64,000 nucleotides of DNA. Source: an uncultured Clostridia bacterium. Lineage in GTDB: Bacteria > Bacillota > Clostridia > Oscillospirales > CAG-272. The translations under genes were made by a program, and so were the position numbers. This document shows, one piece after another, positions 26,678 to 36,283 of this stretch. The notes under the pieces were generated by a model. That model was given only the letters and a program-made list of their open reading frames with translations. It was not told where the DNA came from and searched no databases. Position 1 is the stretch's first letter. Each line of letters starts with the position of its first letter. The stretch is from assembly GCA_944392615.1 (NCBI GenBank), contig CALXXF010000007.1, positions 1-64,000 on the forward strand, written 5' to 3'.

Positions 26678-28310
26678 CAAAAGCAAAGAGCTCGCAAGCA
26701 GGGAGCTCATACTGAGAAATATTTCAGCGCCTATTGATTCATATGCCGAATATGCCTGCGCCAAGGCTGAAGAAAAAATGAGGAAAGCCGGGCTTAGCAT
26801 CATCGGCGCTCCTGCGCTCTTCAGATATTCAATAGACGCGCGCAGGAAAGGCGATACTGTTGTAAGATATGCGTGCTCAGTGCTTGTGCACACAGAGCAT
26901 ATACCGCCTCCGGGCGTGCTGGCGTCGCTTGACGCGGTGGTGAAGGAGGAGAGCCGCTATCAGCCCGTTCCGGGAGATGAGCGGATGGAGCACCCTCCAG
27001 TCGTTGTCGGTTTCGGCCCTTGCGGTATGTTCGCCGCCCTGGCGCTTGCCGAGGCGGGGTATCGACCCGTTGTTTTTGAAAGAGGCGGAGACATACAGAG
27101 CAGGGACCGAAGTGTGCGCGCATTTTATAAAACCGGGGTGCTGGACGAGCAGACAAATATTCAATTTGGCGCCGGCGGCGCCGGTACATATTCTGACGGC
27201 AAGCTGATGACGCGAAAAAATGACGCAAGGTGTGAGTATGTACTGAATGTACTCAATTCATTCGGAGCGCCTGATGACATACTTGTGAATGCAAGGCCGC
27301 ACATAGGCACGGACAATCTGAAAACCGTCGTGAAGGGAATTGCCGCGCGTATAGAAAAGCTGGGCGGAAGGATCTTTTACCGCACCCGCGTGACGGGCTT
27401 CGGGGCTGAAGGCTCATCAGAGGTAACAGTGCTGACGGACAGGGGAAATTTTTCCTCTCCCGCCGTTCTCCTTGCAGTCGGGCACTCAGCTCGCGATACA
27501 TATTCGGCGCTGCTCGAAGGCGGTTTCGATATCGTGCCGAAGGCGTTTTCCGTAGGTGTCAGGATAGAGCATCTCAGGGAGGATATAAACCGCGCGCTTT
27601 ATGGCAGTTTTGCTGACAGGCTTCCGCCTGCAGAATACAATCTTTCGTTCAGAAAAGGCGAAAGAGGAGTTTATTCCTTCTGCATGTGCCCGGGGGGACA
27701 TGTCGTGGCTGCCGCTTCCGAAGAGGGCGGCGTTGTGACGAACGGCATGAGCTACTGTGCAAGAGATGCCGTCAACTCCAACTCTGCTCTTGCTGTTTCG
27801 GTGTTTCCGGAGGACCTCTCTTCCGGTCCTCTCGCCGGCGTTGAATTTCAGCGCAAGCTTGAGAGACTTGCCTTCAGCGCGGCGCTGGAAGCAGGAGCCT
27901 CTCCGTATTCCGCTCCTGTTTCGACTGTGGGCGATTTTATGAATCCGGGGCGCTTGTCACATCCGGACCGGGTGCAGCCGTCATATATGGGCGGCGAGCG
28001 CTTTGCTCTGTGCGACCTTTCAAGAATACTTCCGGGGTTTGTTACAGATATGCTCAGGGCGGGGATATGCGAATTCGGCAAAAAGATAAGGGGCTTTGAT
28101 TCCCCGTCTGCCCTTCTCACCGGTGTGGAAACGCGCACCTCCGCGCCTCTCAGAATAAAAAGAGAGGATTCGGGGACAGCACCCGGATTTCCGCACGTAT
28201 ACCCGTGCGGCGAGGGCGCCGGTTATGCCGGGGGAATAACGTCTGCGGCGATAGACGGTCTGAATGCCGCCGAGAAGGTCATCAACAGATATCGTCCGTT
28301 TTCTGATTGA
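26670..28310 (+). CDS. FAD-dependent oxidoreductase of the COG2509 type
   Basis: The 546-residue protein resembles uncharacterised FAD dehydrogenases common in Clostridia. A dinucleotide-binding motif is visible as VVVGFGPCGMFAALALAEAG (about 106-125), then ERGGDIQSRD, and a C-terminal GEGAGYAGGI segment closes the FAD site. An N-terminal alpha/beta region of about 90 residues precedes it. Start TTG 26670 overlaps the cdaR stop (TTGGATAA); a longer start at 26619 inside cdaR is less likely. Ribosome site is weak, consistent with coupling to cdaR. The substrate is not known. Confidence 0.85.
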   Translation: MDNKSKELASRELILRNISAPIDSYAEYACAKAEEKMRKAGLSIIGAPALFRYSIDARRKGDTVVRYACSVLVHTEHIPPPGVLASLDAVVKEESRYQPVPGDERMEHPPVVVGFGPCGMFAALALAEAGYRPVVFERGGDIQSRDRSVRAFYKTGVLDEQTNIQFGAGGAGTYSDGKLMTRKNDARCEYVLNVLNSFGAPDDILVNARPHIGTDNLKTVVKGIAARIEKLGGRIFYRTRVTGFGAEGSSEVTVLTDRGNFSSPAVLLAVGHSARDTYSALLEGGFDIVPKAFSVGVRIEHLREDINRALYGSFADRLPPAEYNLSFRKGERGVYSFCMCPGGHVVAAASEEGGVVTNGMSYCARDAVNSNSALAVSVFPEDLSSGPLAGVEFQRKLERLAFSAALEAGASPYSAPVSTVGDFMNPGRLSHPDRVQPSYMGGERFALCDLSRILPGFVTDMLRAGICEFGKKIRGFDSPSALLTGVETRTSAPLRIKREDSGTAPGFPHVYPCGEGAGYAGGITSAAIDGLNAAEKVINRYRPFSD

Positions 28311-28362
28311 AAAAAGGCTTCGGCTTTTTACTCTTTGCTCAGTAAAAGCGCCGATTAAGAAG

Positions 28363-28371
28363 TGATATAAT
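28363..28371 (+). promoter_or_regulatory. Possible extended -10 promoter
   Basis: TG-A-TATAAT (TG at 28363-28364, TATAAT 28366-28371) without a clear -35 box. It is the only promoter-like site before the RseC-like gene and would give a 290-base leader containing the 46-bp repeat. Confidence 0.4.
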
Positions 28372-28483
28372 CATACATTTATAAAATGATATGTCGAGCG
28401 TCGGGTAAATGCGCCGACTCATAAAATTTGTCGCCGCACACCGGATCAGCGACCGGCGGAAATAAATTTTCAAGTGAAGATGC

Positions 28484-28575
28484 CGCTTTCAGAAATCCTG
28501 TGCGCAAAAAACCGCAGATGGAAGATCGCCGCTTTCAGGAAGCCTGTGCGCAAAAAAGCGCAGATGGAAGATCGC
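28484..28575. repeat. 46-bp tandem repeat, two copies
   Basis: Copies begin at 28484 and 28530 (CGCTTTCAG...GGAAGATCGC) and differ at only a few positions. They lie in the 350-base gap between the FAD protein and the RseC-like gene. Confidence 0.9.
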
Positions 28576-28663
28576 TGTGCGGCGCGCGCCGCATATTGAC
28601 AGGGTGCAAAGACATTGTCAGTCCGGTACGTACCGGTATCCGGGCTTTATGTGTGAGGGTCAA

Positions 28664-29119
28664 ATGAAGCAGATAGCTACCGTTAAGGAAATACAGGAGG
28701 ACGGAAAAGCACTTGTCGTCGTAAAAAGGCAGACGATGTGCGAGGCATGTCACAAGGATGCTTCGGGATGCGCAGCGTGCTCAAGACAGATATCTGTGAG
28801 CGCGGTGAATGCAGCCGGAGCAGGGGTCGGAGACACGGTTGAAGTAGATACGTCGTCAAAGCAGATTTTTGCCGCTGCCGCGGTAGTCTTTCTGCTCCCC
28901 ATTGCAGCCGCCGTGGCTGGATATTTTGTCGCTGTCCGCGGATTCTCCGCCGGCAGCTCATCCGGATGTCTCGTTGCTTTTCTGAGTGCGGTTTTTTTCC
29001 TTCTTCTTACGGCGGTTGTCATAAAAATATCTGGAATCGCGCCCTCCATCACTGTCACAAGAATTGTTGAGAGCGCCGGAGCCTCGTTGCATGAAGGCGA
29101 GGACATGCCCTCCGGGTGA
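28664..29119 (+). CDS. RseC/MucC-like membrane protein
   Basis: The 151-residue protein has the SoxR-reducing-system/RseC architecture: an N-terminal soluble part with cysteines (CEACHKDASGCAAC, about 26-39), then two membrane helices (about 65-88 and 100-122). In other bacteria RseC-like proteins work beside Rnf complexes in keeping redox regulators reduced, but no rnf gene is in this window. ATG 28664 follows GAGGG. A perfect 14-bp palindrome, CCGGTACGTACCGG (28623-28636), lies just upstream and could be an operator. Confidence 0.75.
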   Translation: MKQIATVKEIQEDGKALVVVKRQTMCEACHKDASGCAACSRQISVSAVNAAGAGVGDTVEVDTSSKQIFAAAAVVFLLPIAAAVAGYFVAVRGFSAGSSSGCLVAFLSAVFFLLLTAVVIKISGIAPSITVTRIVESAGASLHEGEDMPSG

Positions 29120-29221
29120 TGAGAATTTCGGCATTTTACAAGGTGCGGCATGCTTTTAATAACCGACAAGTGTTGACTGCCGGTGCTAAAGATAACAGAA
29201 AATCAGAAAGGCTATCAGTAA

Positions 29222-31345
29222 ATGAACAGCAGCAGATGGAAGCTGATAAGTGACTATACAACAAAAGACGAGATAATAAAAGACATTTCACGCCGTACCG
29301 GGATCCCCCCGGTGGCGGTGATACTGCTTATGAACCGTGGAATGAAAAAGGAGAGCGAAATGCTTGATTTTATCCGCATGTCGGATGAAGAATTTCACGA
29401 CCCCTTTCTCATACCTGACATGGATAAGGCGGTAGACCGGATAGAGAAGGCAATAGAAGCAAGGGAAAAAGTTGTTATATACGGAGATTATGATGTTGAC
29501 GGCGTCACCTCCGTGAGCGCGCTTTATCTCTATCTGAAAAATCGTGGGATACTTCCCGGATATTACATACCTGACCGCACCGAAGAGGGATACGGGATAA
29601 ATAATTCGGCAATAGAGCGATTTGCACTCGAAAAGGTCAGTCTTATGATAACTGTTGACACAGGAGTTACCGCGGTGGAAGAGGTGGAGCATGCCCGCTC
29701 TCTCGGCATAGATACGGTAATAACCGACCACCACGAATGCCGGCCTGAGCTTCCCGGCGCCTGCGCTGTCGTGAATCCGAGACGGCAGGATTCCATGTAT
29801 CCTTTTAAGGAGCTGGCGGGTGTGGGCGTTGTTTTCAAGCTGCTTATGGCGATGGAATTCAAACGCGGCGGCAAAGAGCACGGATATGAATATATGTCGA
29901 AGCTGTGCAACGAATATATAGACATAGCGGCAATGGGCACTATTGCCGATGTAATGCCCCTTGTGAACGAAAACCGGCTTATAGTGAAAAAAGGACTTTC
30001 AATAATGAACAACCGTCCGCGCAGCGGACTCACCTCGCTTCTGAACGCCGCCGGGAAGAAGGATGCAGGCAAGCGCGCCACCGTCTATTCGTCCACGATA
30101 AGCTTTACAGTGGCGCCGCGTATAAATGCCGCCGGAAGAATAGACAGCGCTCGCCGTGCAGTCGGATTGTTTCTGTCTGATGACCCTGACGTCACCGACA
30201 GGATTGCCGAAGAGCTGTGTGAAATAAACAGGGAACGTCAGGCGGAGGAAAACAGGATAATAGAAGAGGCGTCGGAAAAAATAAAGAATGAGGTAGACCT
30301 TCAGAATGACAGGATAATAGTGCTGTCTGACGATGGATGGCATCACGGCGTCATCGGCATAGTTGCCTCACGCATAACAGAAAAATACGGTCTTCCCTCA
30401 ATCCTCATATCATTTGACAAGGATATCGGAAAGGGAAGCGGCAGGTCGGTCAAAGGGCTCAATCTTGTAGAGGCGCTTACCGATTCCTCGGAGCTGCTTC
30501 TTAAATTCGGCGGGCACGAGCTTGCCGCGGGGCTTTCAATAGAGCGTTCTGCACTGCCTGCTTTCAAAAAGCGCATCAACGAATACGTGAAAAACAATCT
30601 GAGCGAGGAGGGCACAGTAAGCTGTCTTGAGGCGGACTGCCGTCTTTCCCCGTCAGATATCAACGTCTCCACTGCAGAGGATGCATCGCTCCTTGAGCCG
30701 TTCGGAATAGCAAATCCGAGTCCCCTTTTCGTCATGGAGGGCTGTGAAATACAGAAGGTACAGTCGTTGGGCGAGAAGCATACCAAGCTCATCCTGACAA
30801 AGGACGGCGCAGAGCTCACCGCACTCCTCTTCGGTACGCCGAGACAGGCCTTGGAAATGTACAGGCAGGATACAACAGACGTTATCTTTAATCTCGGAAT
30901 CAACGAATTCAGAGGGGAACGCACGGCACAGCTCATATTGCGGGGAATCAGGCTTTCAGACGGTGTCTGCGAACCTTTCGAGGCTTTGCGGTCAAGATAC
31001 CGCGAGATAATGTCCGGAGCCGATTTTGACAAGAGCGAGGATATACTCCCTTCAAGAGACGACCTTGCTGCAGTGTATCTGTATCTGAAAAGACGGCACG
31101 GAAATACCAGGGATGAAATAATAGGGATAAGGGAGATGCTCTCATACTTCAAGACAAATCCCAGAATAAATTATATAAAGCTGAGGATCTCCCTTTTCGT
31201 GCTTGCTGAAAGCGGTCTTATCGATGCCGCTTTTTACGGCGAACACGGTGAAAACATGAAATATCTGATAAAATACGTTACAGCAAAAGCCAACACAGAG
31301 CAGGCTCCCACATATGTGAAGCTGAAGTACCGCGGTCAGAAGTAA
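29222..31345 (+). CDS. recJ: Single-stranded-DNA exonuclease RecJ
   Basis: The 707-residue protein is a DHH-family 5'-3' exonuclease for recombination and repair. Motifs are DYDVDGVTS (about 89-97) and TDHHEC (about 168-173), with a DHHA1-type segment GGHELAAGLS (about 428-437). The C-terminal extension after the OB region (about 620-707) is longer than in Escherichia coli RecJ and resembles the tail of Firmicutes RecJ. Position ahead of rel is typical of Clostridia; the apt gene that often lies between them is absent. Confidence 0.95.
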   Translation: MNSSRWKLISDYTTKDEIIKDISRRTGIPPVAVILLMNRGMKKESEMLDFIRMSDEEFHDPFLIPDMDKAVDRIEKAIEAREKVVIYGDYDVDGVTSVSALYLYLKNRGILPGYYIPDRTEEGYGINNSAIERFALEKVSLMITVDTGVTAVEEVEHARSLGIDTVITDHHECRPELPGACAVVNPRRQDSMYPFKELAGVGVVFKLLMAMEFKRGGKEHGYEYMSKLCNEYIDIAAMGTIADVMPLVNENRLIVKKGLSIMNNRPRSGLTSLLNAAGKKDAGKRATVYSSTISFTVAPRINAAGRIDSARRAVGLFLSDDPDVTDRIAEELCEINRERQAEENRIIEEASEKIKNEVDLQNDRIIVLSDDGWHHGVIGIVASRITEKYGLPSILISFDKDIGKGSGRSVKGLNLVEALTDSSELLLKFGGHELAAGLSIERSALPAFKKRINEYVKNNLSEEGTVSCLEADCRLSPSDINVSTAEDASLLEPFGIANPSPLFVMEGCEIQKVQSLGEKHTKLILTKDGAELTALLFGTPRQALEMYRQDTTDVIFNLGINEFRGERTAQLILRGIRLSDGVCEPFEALRSRYREIMSGADFDKSEDILPSRDDLAAVYLYLKRRHGNTRDEIIGIREMLSYFKTNPRINYIKLRISLFVLAESGLIDAAFYGEHGENMKYLIKYVTAKANTEQAPTYVKLKYRGQK

Positions 31346-31346
31346 C

Positions 31347-31370
31347 GCCGGGCGGTTTGCCCGGCTTCTT
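31347..31370 (+). terminator. Weak hairpin between recJ and rel
   Basis: GCCGGGC (31347-31353) pairs with GCCCGGC (31359-31365), followed by TTCTT. It may be a partial terminator or attenuator; the T-tract is poor. Confidence 0.4.
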
Positions 31371-31421
31371 ATGAAAGGCGCCGGTGTTGGCAACTGGACC
31401 GTAAGAGCGGGGTAAGGACAT

Positions 31422-33623
31422 ATGTATGCCGAGATTGCAAAGCTGGTAATGACTCTTGATGACAACTATCAGCACTATGACATGAACAAAATAAAGCGCG
31501 CTTACAAGTGCGCAGAGGAGCTTCACCGCGGTCAGTTCCGCGTGAGCGGCGAGCCGTATATTATGCATCCTGTTGCGGTGGCGGAGATAGTCGCCTCTCT
31601 CGGACTTGACACCGATTCTGTCTGCGCCGCTCTATTGCACGACACGGTCGAGGATTGCGGAATGACAGTTGAGGAAATACGCAAGCGCTTCGGAAATACC
31701 GTGGCAGAGCTTGTCGACGGCCTGACAAAGCTCGTGCAGATTCCGTTTGCCGATAAAGAAGAAGAGCACATGGAAAACCTGCGCAAAATGTTTCTCGCTA
31801 TGTCAAAGGACGTCAGGGTCATCTTCATAAAGCTTTGCGACCGCCTTCACAATATGCGCACCCTCATGGCAAAGCCTGAAATGAAGAGAAGAATAACCGC
31901 CCTCGAAACCATGCAGGTATACGCCCCGCTTGCTCACCGTCTCGGTATACAGAAAATAAAGCAGGAGCTTGAAAACCTGTCGCTTCAGTATCTTGACCCT
32001 ATAGGCTATGACGAGGTAAGCAGGGATATAGAGAGCAAGTACGGGCAGAACAAGGATTTTATAGAGCGTACAAAGGAGCTCCTCTGTGAAAAACTTGCCG
32101 AAAACGGCCTTTCCTTTACCATAGACGGAAGAGTGAAGAGCGTATACAGCATATACAGGAAGATGTTCACGCAGAACAAATCTTTCGACGAGATATACGA
32201 TTTTTACGCCTTCAGGATAATAACTGATACAGAACTTGAGTGCTATACCGTGCTTGGTATAATACACGATGCTCTGAAATCGATGCCGGGACGCTTCAAG
32301 GACTACATCTCAACGCCTAAGCCGAATATGTACCAGTCGATACACACAACGGTCATAGGCAGGGACGGCATACCCTTTGAAGTGCAGATACGAACCAAGC
32401 AGATGCACCGTATCGCAGAATACGGTGTCGCCGCTCATTGGAAATACAAGACCGGAGTACAGTCGAATGACGAAAATTTCGACAGCAAGCTGCAGTGGAT
32501 ATCCACGCTTGTAGAGGGCGAGGAGAGCACGCGCGATCCAGACGAGTTTATACGCGCCCTCAAGGTCGATATGGTTCAGGATGAAATATTCGTTTTTACG
32601 CCTAACGGAGATCTTGTAACACTTCCGCAGAATGCCACTCTTATAGATTTCGCATACGCCATACATTCGGCTGTAGGAAACAAGATGGTGGGCGCTAAAA
32701 TAAACAATGTCATAGCGCCTATCGACAAGGTTCCGCAGAACGGCGATATAATACAGATTATTACCTCAGCTTCGTCAAAGGGACCGTCGAGAGACTGGCT
32801 CAAGGTGGTCAAAACCGCCGAGGCACGCAATAAAATACGCCAGTGGTTCAAAAAAGAGAAAAAGGCTGAAAATATCGTCGTCGGCAAGGCTGAGATAGAA
32901 AAAGAATTCAAGAAGTATAACAGAAGCTATACCGCCGCGCAAAGAGACGAAATACTCAATAATGTTATACATCGCCTCGGCTTTTCGTCTATAGACGATT
33001 TCTACAATATGATTGGCTACGGCGGGCTTGCCGTGAGCAAAATATCGATTAAGCTGAAGGACGAATTTGACCGGGTCGTAAAAGCTACCGAGCAGGAGGA
33101 TGCGCAGGCGGTTCCTGACATCGAAAAGATAAGCCTCAAGCCGAGAAAGAAGAAGAGCAGCGGCGTCGTTATAGACGGTCTTGACGGCTGCGAAGTCAAA
33201 TTTGCAAAATGCTGCAATCCGCTTCCGGGTGATCTGATCGTCGGCTTTATAACAAAAGGATACGGCATTTCGATACACAAAAACGACTGCCCGAATGTGC
33301 TGTCCGCTGAGAAAAATCCCGAAAATGACGGCAGGTTCGTGAGCGCGTACTGGAAGACAGAGGCTGTCAGGGATTCTTCAGATAACCTTTTTGAATCTAT
33401 CATACAGGTTTTTGCAGAACAGGATATGATGCTGATAGCAAATCTGTCTATGGCGCTCGCAGATATGAAGGTGTCACTCCATCATATAAACACACAAAAC
33501 AAAAACGGCGGGATAATCGTAAACATGGTCGTAGGCTGCCGCAATACCGAGCATTTCAGATCGATAATTTCACGTCTGAGATCGATAGACAACGTCGTCG
33601 AGGTGAGAAGAGGACATATTTGA
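31422..33623 (+). CDS. rel: Bifunctional (p)ppGpp synthetase/hydrolase, Rel type
   Basis: The 733-residue protein has the full long-RSH layout: HD hydrolase domain (HDTVED, about 73-78), synthetase domain (GRVKSVYSIYRKM about 235-247, and EVQIRTKQMHRIAEYG), TGS domain (VFTPNGDLVTLP, about 386-397), a helical/zinc-finger region with CCNPLPGD, and a C-terminal ACT domain. Both HD and synthetase motifs are intact, so it should both make and degrade (p)ppGpp in response to amino-acid starvation. ATG 31422 follows AAGGA. It lies 76 bases after recJ, and dtd follows at 80 bases. Confidence 0.97.
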   Translation: MYAEIAKLVMTLDDNYQHYDMNKIKRAYKCAEELHRGQFRVSGEPYIMHPVAVAEIVASLGLDTDSVCAALLHDTVEDCGMTVEEIRKRFGNTVAELVDGLTKLVQIPFADKEEEHMENLRKMFLAMSKDVRVIFIKLCDRLHNMRTLMAKPEMKRRITALETMQVYAPLAHRLGIQKIKQELENLSLQYLDPIGYDEVSRDIESKYGQNKDFIERTKELLCEKLAENGLSFTIDGRVKSVYSIYRKMFTQNKSFDEIYDFYAFRIITDTELECYTVLGIIHDALKSMPGRFKDYISTPKPNMYQSIHTTVIGRDGIPFEVQIRTKQMHRIAEYGVAAHWKYKTGVQSNDENFDSKLQWISTLVEGEESTRDPDEFIRALKVDMVQDEIFVFTPNGDLVTLPQNATLIDFAYAIHSAVGNKMVGAKINNVIAPIDKVPQNGDIIQIITSASSKGPSRDWLKVVKTAEARNKIRQWFKKEKKAENIVVGKAEIEKEFKKYNRSYTAAQRDEILNNVIHRLGFSSIDDFYNMIGYGGLAVSKISIKLKDEFDRVVKATEQEDAQAVPDIEKISLKPRKKKSSGVVIDGLDGCEVKFAKCCNPLPGDLIVGFITKGYGISIHKNDCPNVLSAEKNPENDGRFVSAYWKTEAVRDSSDNLFESIIQVFAEQDMMLIANLSMALADMKVSLHHINTQNKNGGIIVNMVVGCRNTEHFRSIISRLRSIDNVVEVRRGHI

Positions 33624-33703
33624 CAGTGCCGCAACATGTTTGAGTTGGTCTTCGTCTTAAACCGGATAAGGGAGATGCGGATGATGTAGTTCCGCAGAGC
33701 ATT

Positions 33704-34159
33704 ATGATAGCAGTTATACAAAGAGTGAAAAGAGCAGCAGTGAGAGTAGGAGGAGCCGTTACCGGAGAGTGCGGGCAGGGACTCGCCATTCTTCTCGGAG
33801 TCAGTCGCGGTGACGATGAAAAAGACGCGCTGTTGCTTGCAAAAAAAATAGCTAAGCTGAGAATTTTTTCAGACCAGGACGGGAAAATGAATCTTTCTGT
33901 CACAGATGTAAAAGGCGGCGCAGTGATAGTGTCGCAGTTTACTCTCCTTGCCAACTACGTCCACGGCAATCGTCCGGACTACCTCGCTGCCGCCGAGCCC
34001 GGCGAAGCAAAGCGCCTTTATGAGCGCTTTGCCGAGCTTTTTGAGGAAGCGTCTTCAATAAAGGCGGGCATGGGGGTTTTCGGCGCTCATATGGAATACG
34101 AAATACTGAATGACGGTCCCGTCACCATAGTGATGGACAGCAGACTCTTAAAAAAGTGA
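33704..34159 (+). CDS. dtd: D-aminoacyl-tRNA deacylase
   Basis: The 151-residue protein is a full-length DTD, which removes D-amino acids wrongly attached to tRNA. The active-site motifs SQFTLLAN (about 77-84) and NDGPVTIVMDS (C-terminus, GP cis-proline) are present. It follows rel in the conserved order rel-dtd. A 13-copy 36-bp array begins about 25 bases after the stop. Confidence 0.97.
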   Translation: MIAVIQRVKRAAVRVGGAVTGECGQGLAILLGVSRGDDEKDALLLAKKIAKLRIFSDQDGKMNLSVTDVKGGAVIVSQFTLLANYVHGNRPDYLAAAEPGEAKRLYERFAELFEEASSIKAGMGVFGAHMEYEILNDGPVTIVMDSRLLKK

Positions 34160-34181
34160 CTGCACCTTCAACATAAACCAT

Positions 34182-34640
34182 TTTTTCAAAAAGGCTTCGC
34201 CGTCATACAGCTTGCGTTTTTTCAAAAGGGCTTCGCCGTCATACAGCTTGCGTTTTTTTAAAAAGGCTTCGCCGTCATACAGATAACGCTTTTTTAAAAA
34301 GGCTTCGCCGTCATACAGCTTGCGTTTTTTCAAAAGGGCTTCGCCGTCATACAGCTTGCGTTTTTTCAAAAAGGCTTCGCCGTCGCGCAAATAACGCTTT
34401 TTTAAAAAGGCTTCGCCGTCATACAGCTTGCGTTTTTTCAAAAGGGCTTCGCCGTCAAACAGCTTGCGTTTTTTCAAAAAGGCTTCGCCGTCATACAGCT
34501 TGCGTTTTTTTAAAAAGGCTTCGCCGTCATACAGATAACGCTTTTTTAAAAAGGCTTCGCCGTCGCGCAAATAACGTTTTTTAAAAGGCTTCGCCGTCGT
34601 GCAGATAGCGTTTTTTAAAAAGGCTTCGCAGTCGTGCAGA
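34182..34640. repeat. 36-bp tandem array, 13 copies
   Basis: The word GGCTTCGC marks copies at 34193, 34229, 34265, 34301, 34337, 34373, 34409, 34445, 34481, 34517, 34553, 34587 and 34622, so the first ten intervals are exactly 36 bases and the last two 34 and 35. Each unit has a T-run, an A-run, GGCTTCGCCGTC and a variable tail (CATACAGCTTGCG, CATACAGATAACGC or CGCGCAAATAACGC). Variants alternate in a block pattern. There are no unique spacers, so it is not CRISPR. Because 36 is divisible by three, a minus-strand frame stays open across it, but that is a consequence of the period. Confidence 0.95.
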
Positions 34641-34729
34641 AAAATACAGTGCGCTGCAGTACAACCGCATTGATCAGCGCGCAGATGCGCGCAGGAACGA
34701 AAACATCAGTACAGAGAAGAGACGTTGAA

Positions 34730-36217
34730 ATGAAACTTATACTTGACACATCTGTAAACGAATATTATATACAGACGTTATGCATGATTTTCTTTCCGGG
34801 GGCAAAATTCGCCCACGATGAAGTGGTAACCGAGGAAACTCCGATAGTGACTGTCACCAGCAGGACCGAGAACGCCTGTGTTAACGCATATGCAAAAATA
34901 CAGATAGGCGAGCAGTGGTCCTCTTCAGAATTTTCACAGCCGATAAAAGAGGATGCCGACAAGAGCGCTAAAATCGCCGTCGGAAAGGCGGTCTTCAAAG
35001 CCGGAGAACAATTTTTCGGTCATACTCCGTCGTGGGGCATACTGACAGGGATAAGGCCTGCAAAAATATCGGCTGTTCTTTATGAGAGAACCGGTGGCAG
35101 CGAGTTTCACGTAAAAAAAATACTGCGCAACGAGTATTTTCTCAATCCGAAAAAAGCCTCGCTTCTCACCGACGTCACGGTCAATGAAAAGAAGATTGTC
35201 GATTCATTGAAGCCTGATACGTGCAGTCTGTACATATCGATCCCGTTCTGTCCGACGAGATGCGCGTACTGCTCGTTTGTTTCATTTGCCACAAAGCGCC
35301 TGCTTTCCATGATACCGGAATATGTTGACAGGCTGATAGCCGATCTCGATATAGTGTTCTCGGTAATAAAAGAGCGCGGGCTGACCTTGTCAACTGTTTA
35401 TATAGGCGGGGGAACGCCGACAACCCTTAGCGCAGGACAGCTTAAGCGCATATTCGGGAAGATATCAGAAAATGTTGATATAGACTCTCTCGACGAGTAT
35501 ACGTGTGAGGCGGGAAGACCCGATACTATAACCGAGGAAAAGGTGATGTGCGCCATAGACAGCGGCGTCACACGCATGAGCATAAATCCGCAGACCCTCA
35601 ACGACAGCGTGCTCTCCGGCATAGGCCGCAATCATACAAGCGAAGATTTTTTCAAAGCGTATGATATTGCAAGGCGATGCGGAATAAAATATATAAACAC
35701 AGACCTTATAGCCGGTCTTCCGGGAGACAGCTACAGGAGCTTTTCAAAAAGCGTTGACACAATACTGAAGCTGCGCCCGGAGAATCTCACAATACACACC
35801 TTCTGTATTAAGAAATCCGCCGAGATGGCGGCAAAGGGAGCTGAAAATTACGCTATAAACGGCGGTGAAGCGCAGAAAAGCGTCGATTATTCGCAGGTTC
35901 AGGCAAAACTTGCAGGCTATCGCCCGTATTATATATACAGGCAGAAAAACACCGTCGGAAATCTTGAAAACGTAGGGTTCTCACTTCCCGGAGCCGAGGG
36001 ACTTTACAATGTGTATATCATGGAGGAACTGCATCACATATTTGCGGTCGGGGCAGGTTCGGTGACAAAGCTCGTATCGGCTGACCGCAGGCATATCGAG
36101 CGCTTCTTCATGCCGAAATATCCCTACGAGTACTTAAAGATGACCGACGAGGATGTGAAGAGGCTTTATAAAGAAAAGGTCGTGAATTTTTTCGGGAACG
36201 ACGGCTCAGTAAAATGA
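34730..36217 (+). CDS. hemZ: Coproporphyrinogen dehydrogenase-type radical SAM protein HemZ
   Basis: The 495-residue protein matches HemZ in length and layout. The radical-SAM cluster motif CPTRCAYC lies at about 173-180, followed by GGGTPTTLS; an N-terminal domain of about 165 residues is typical of HemZ and absent from HemN. The family oxidises coproporphyrinogen III without oxygen in haem synthesis, though HemZ activity in heme-poor anaerobes is uncertain. The start ATG 34730 is preferred over an upstream frame starting at 34634 inside the repeat end; its ribosome site is weak. It lies beyond the 36-bp array that separates it from dtd. Confidence 0.88.
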   Translation: MKLILDTSVNEYYIQTLCMIFFPGAKFAHDEVVTEETPIVTVTSRTENACVNAYAKIQIGEQWSSSEFSQPIKEDADKSAKIAVGKAVFKAGEQFFGHTPSWGILTGIRPAKISAVLYERTGGSEFHVKKILRNEYFLNPKKASLLTDVTVNEKKIVDSLKPDTCSLYISIPFCPTRCAYCSFVSFATKRLLSMIPEYVDRLIADLDIVFSVIKERGLTLSTVYIGGGTPTTLSAGQLKRIFGKISENVDIDSLDEYTCEAGRPDTITEEKVMCAIDSGVTRMSINPQTLNDSVLSGIGRNHTSEDFFKAYDIARRCGIKYINTDLIAGLPGDSYRSFSKSVDTILKLRPENLTIHTFCIKKSAEMAAKGAENYAINGGEAQKSVDYSQVQAKLAGYRPYYIYRQKNTVGNLENVGFSLPGAEGLYNVYIMEELHHIFAVGAGSVTKLVSADRRHIERFFMPKYPYEYLKMTDEDVKRLYKEKVVNFFGNDGSVK

Positions 36218-36283
36218 CCGGTTACCAGCAGGTTGTTTTACGCCGCTCACATAACCGAACGACTTTTACCGGGAGATATTTTC

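Noticed and set aside
34148-34570. 140-codon open frame with 12-residue repeats on the minus strand
   Set aside because: The frame exists only because the 36-bp array has no stop in that phase. No ribosome site and no family features are seen.
34182-34640. Possible CRISPR array
   Set aside because: Repeats are directly adjacent with no unique spacers, and no cas gene is near.
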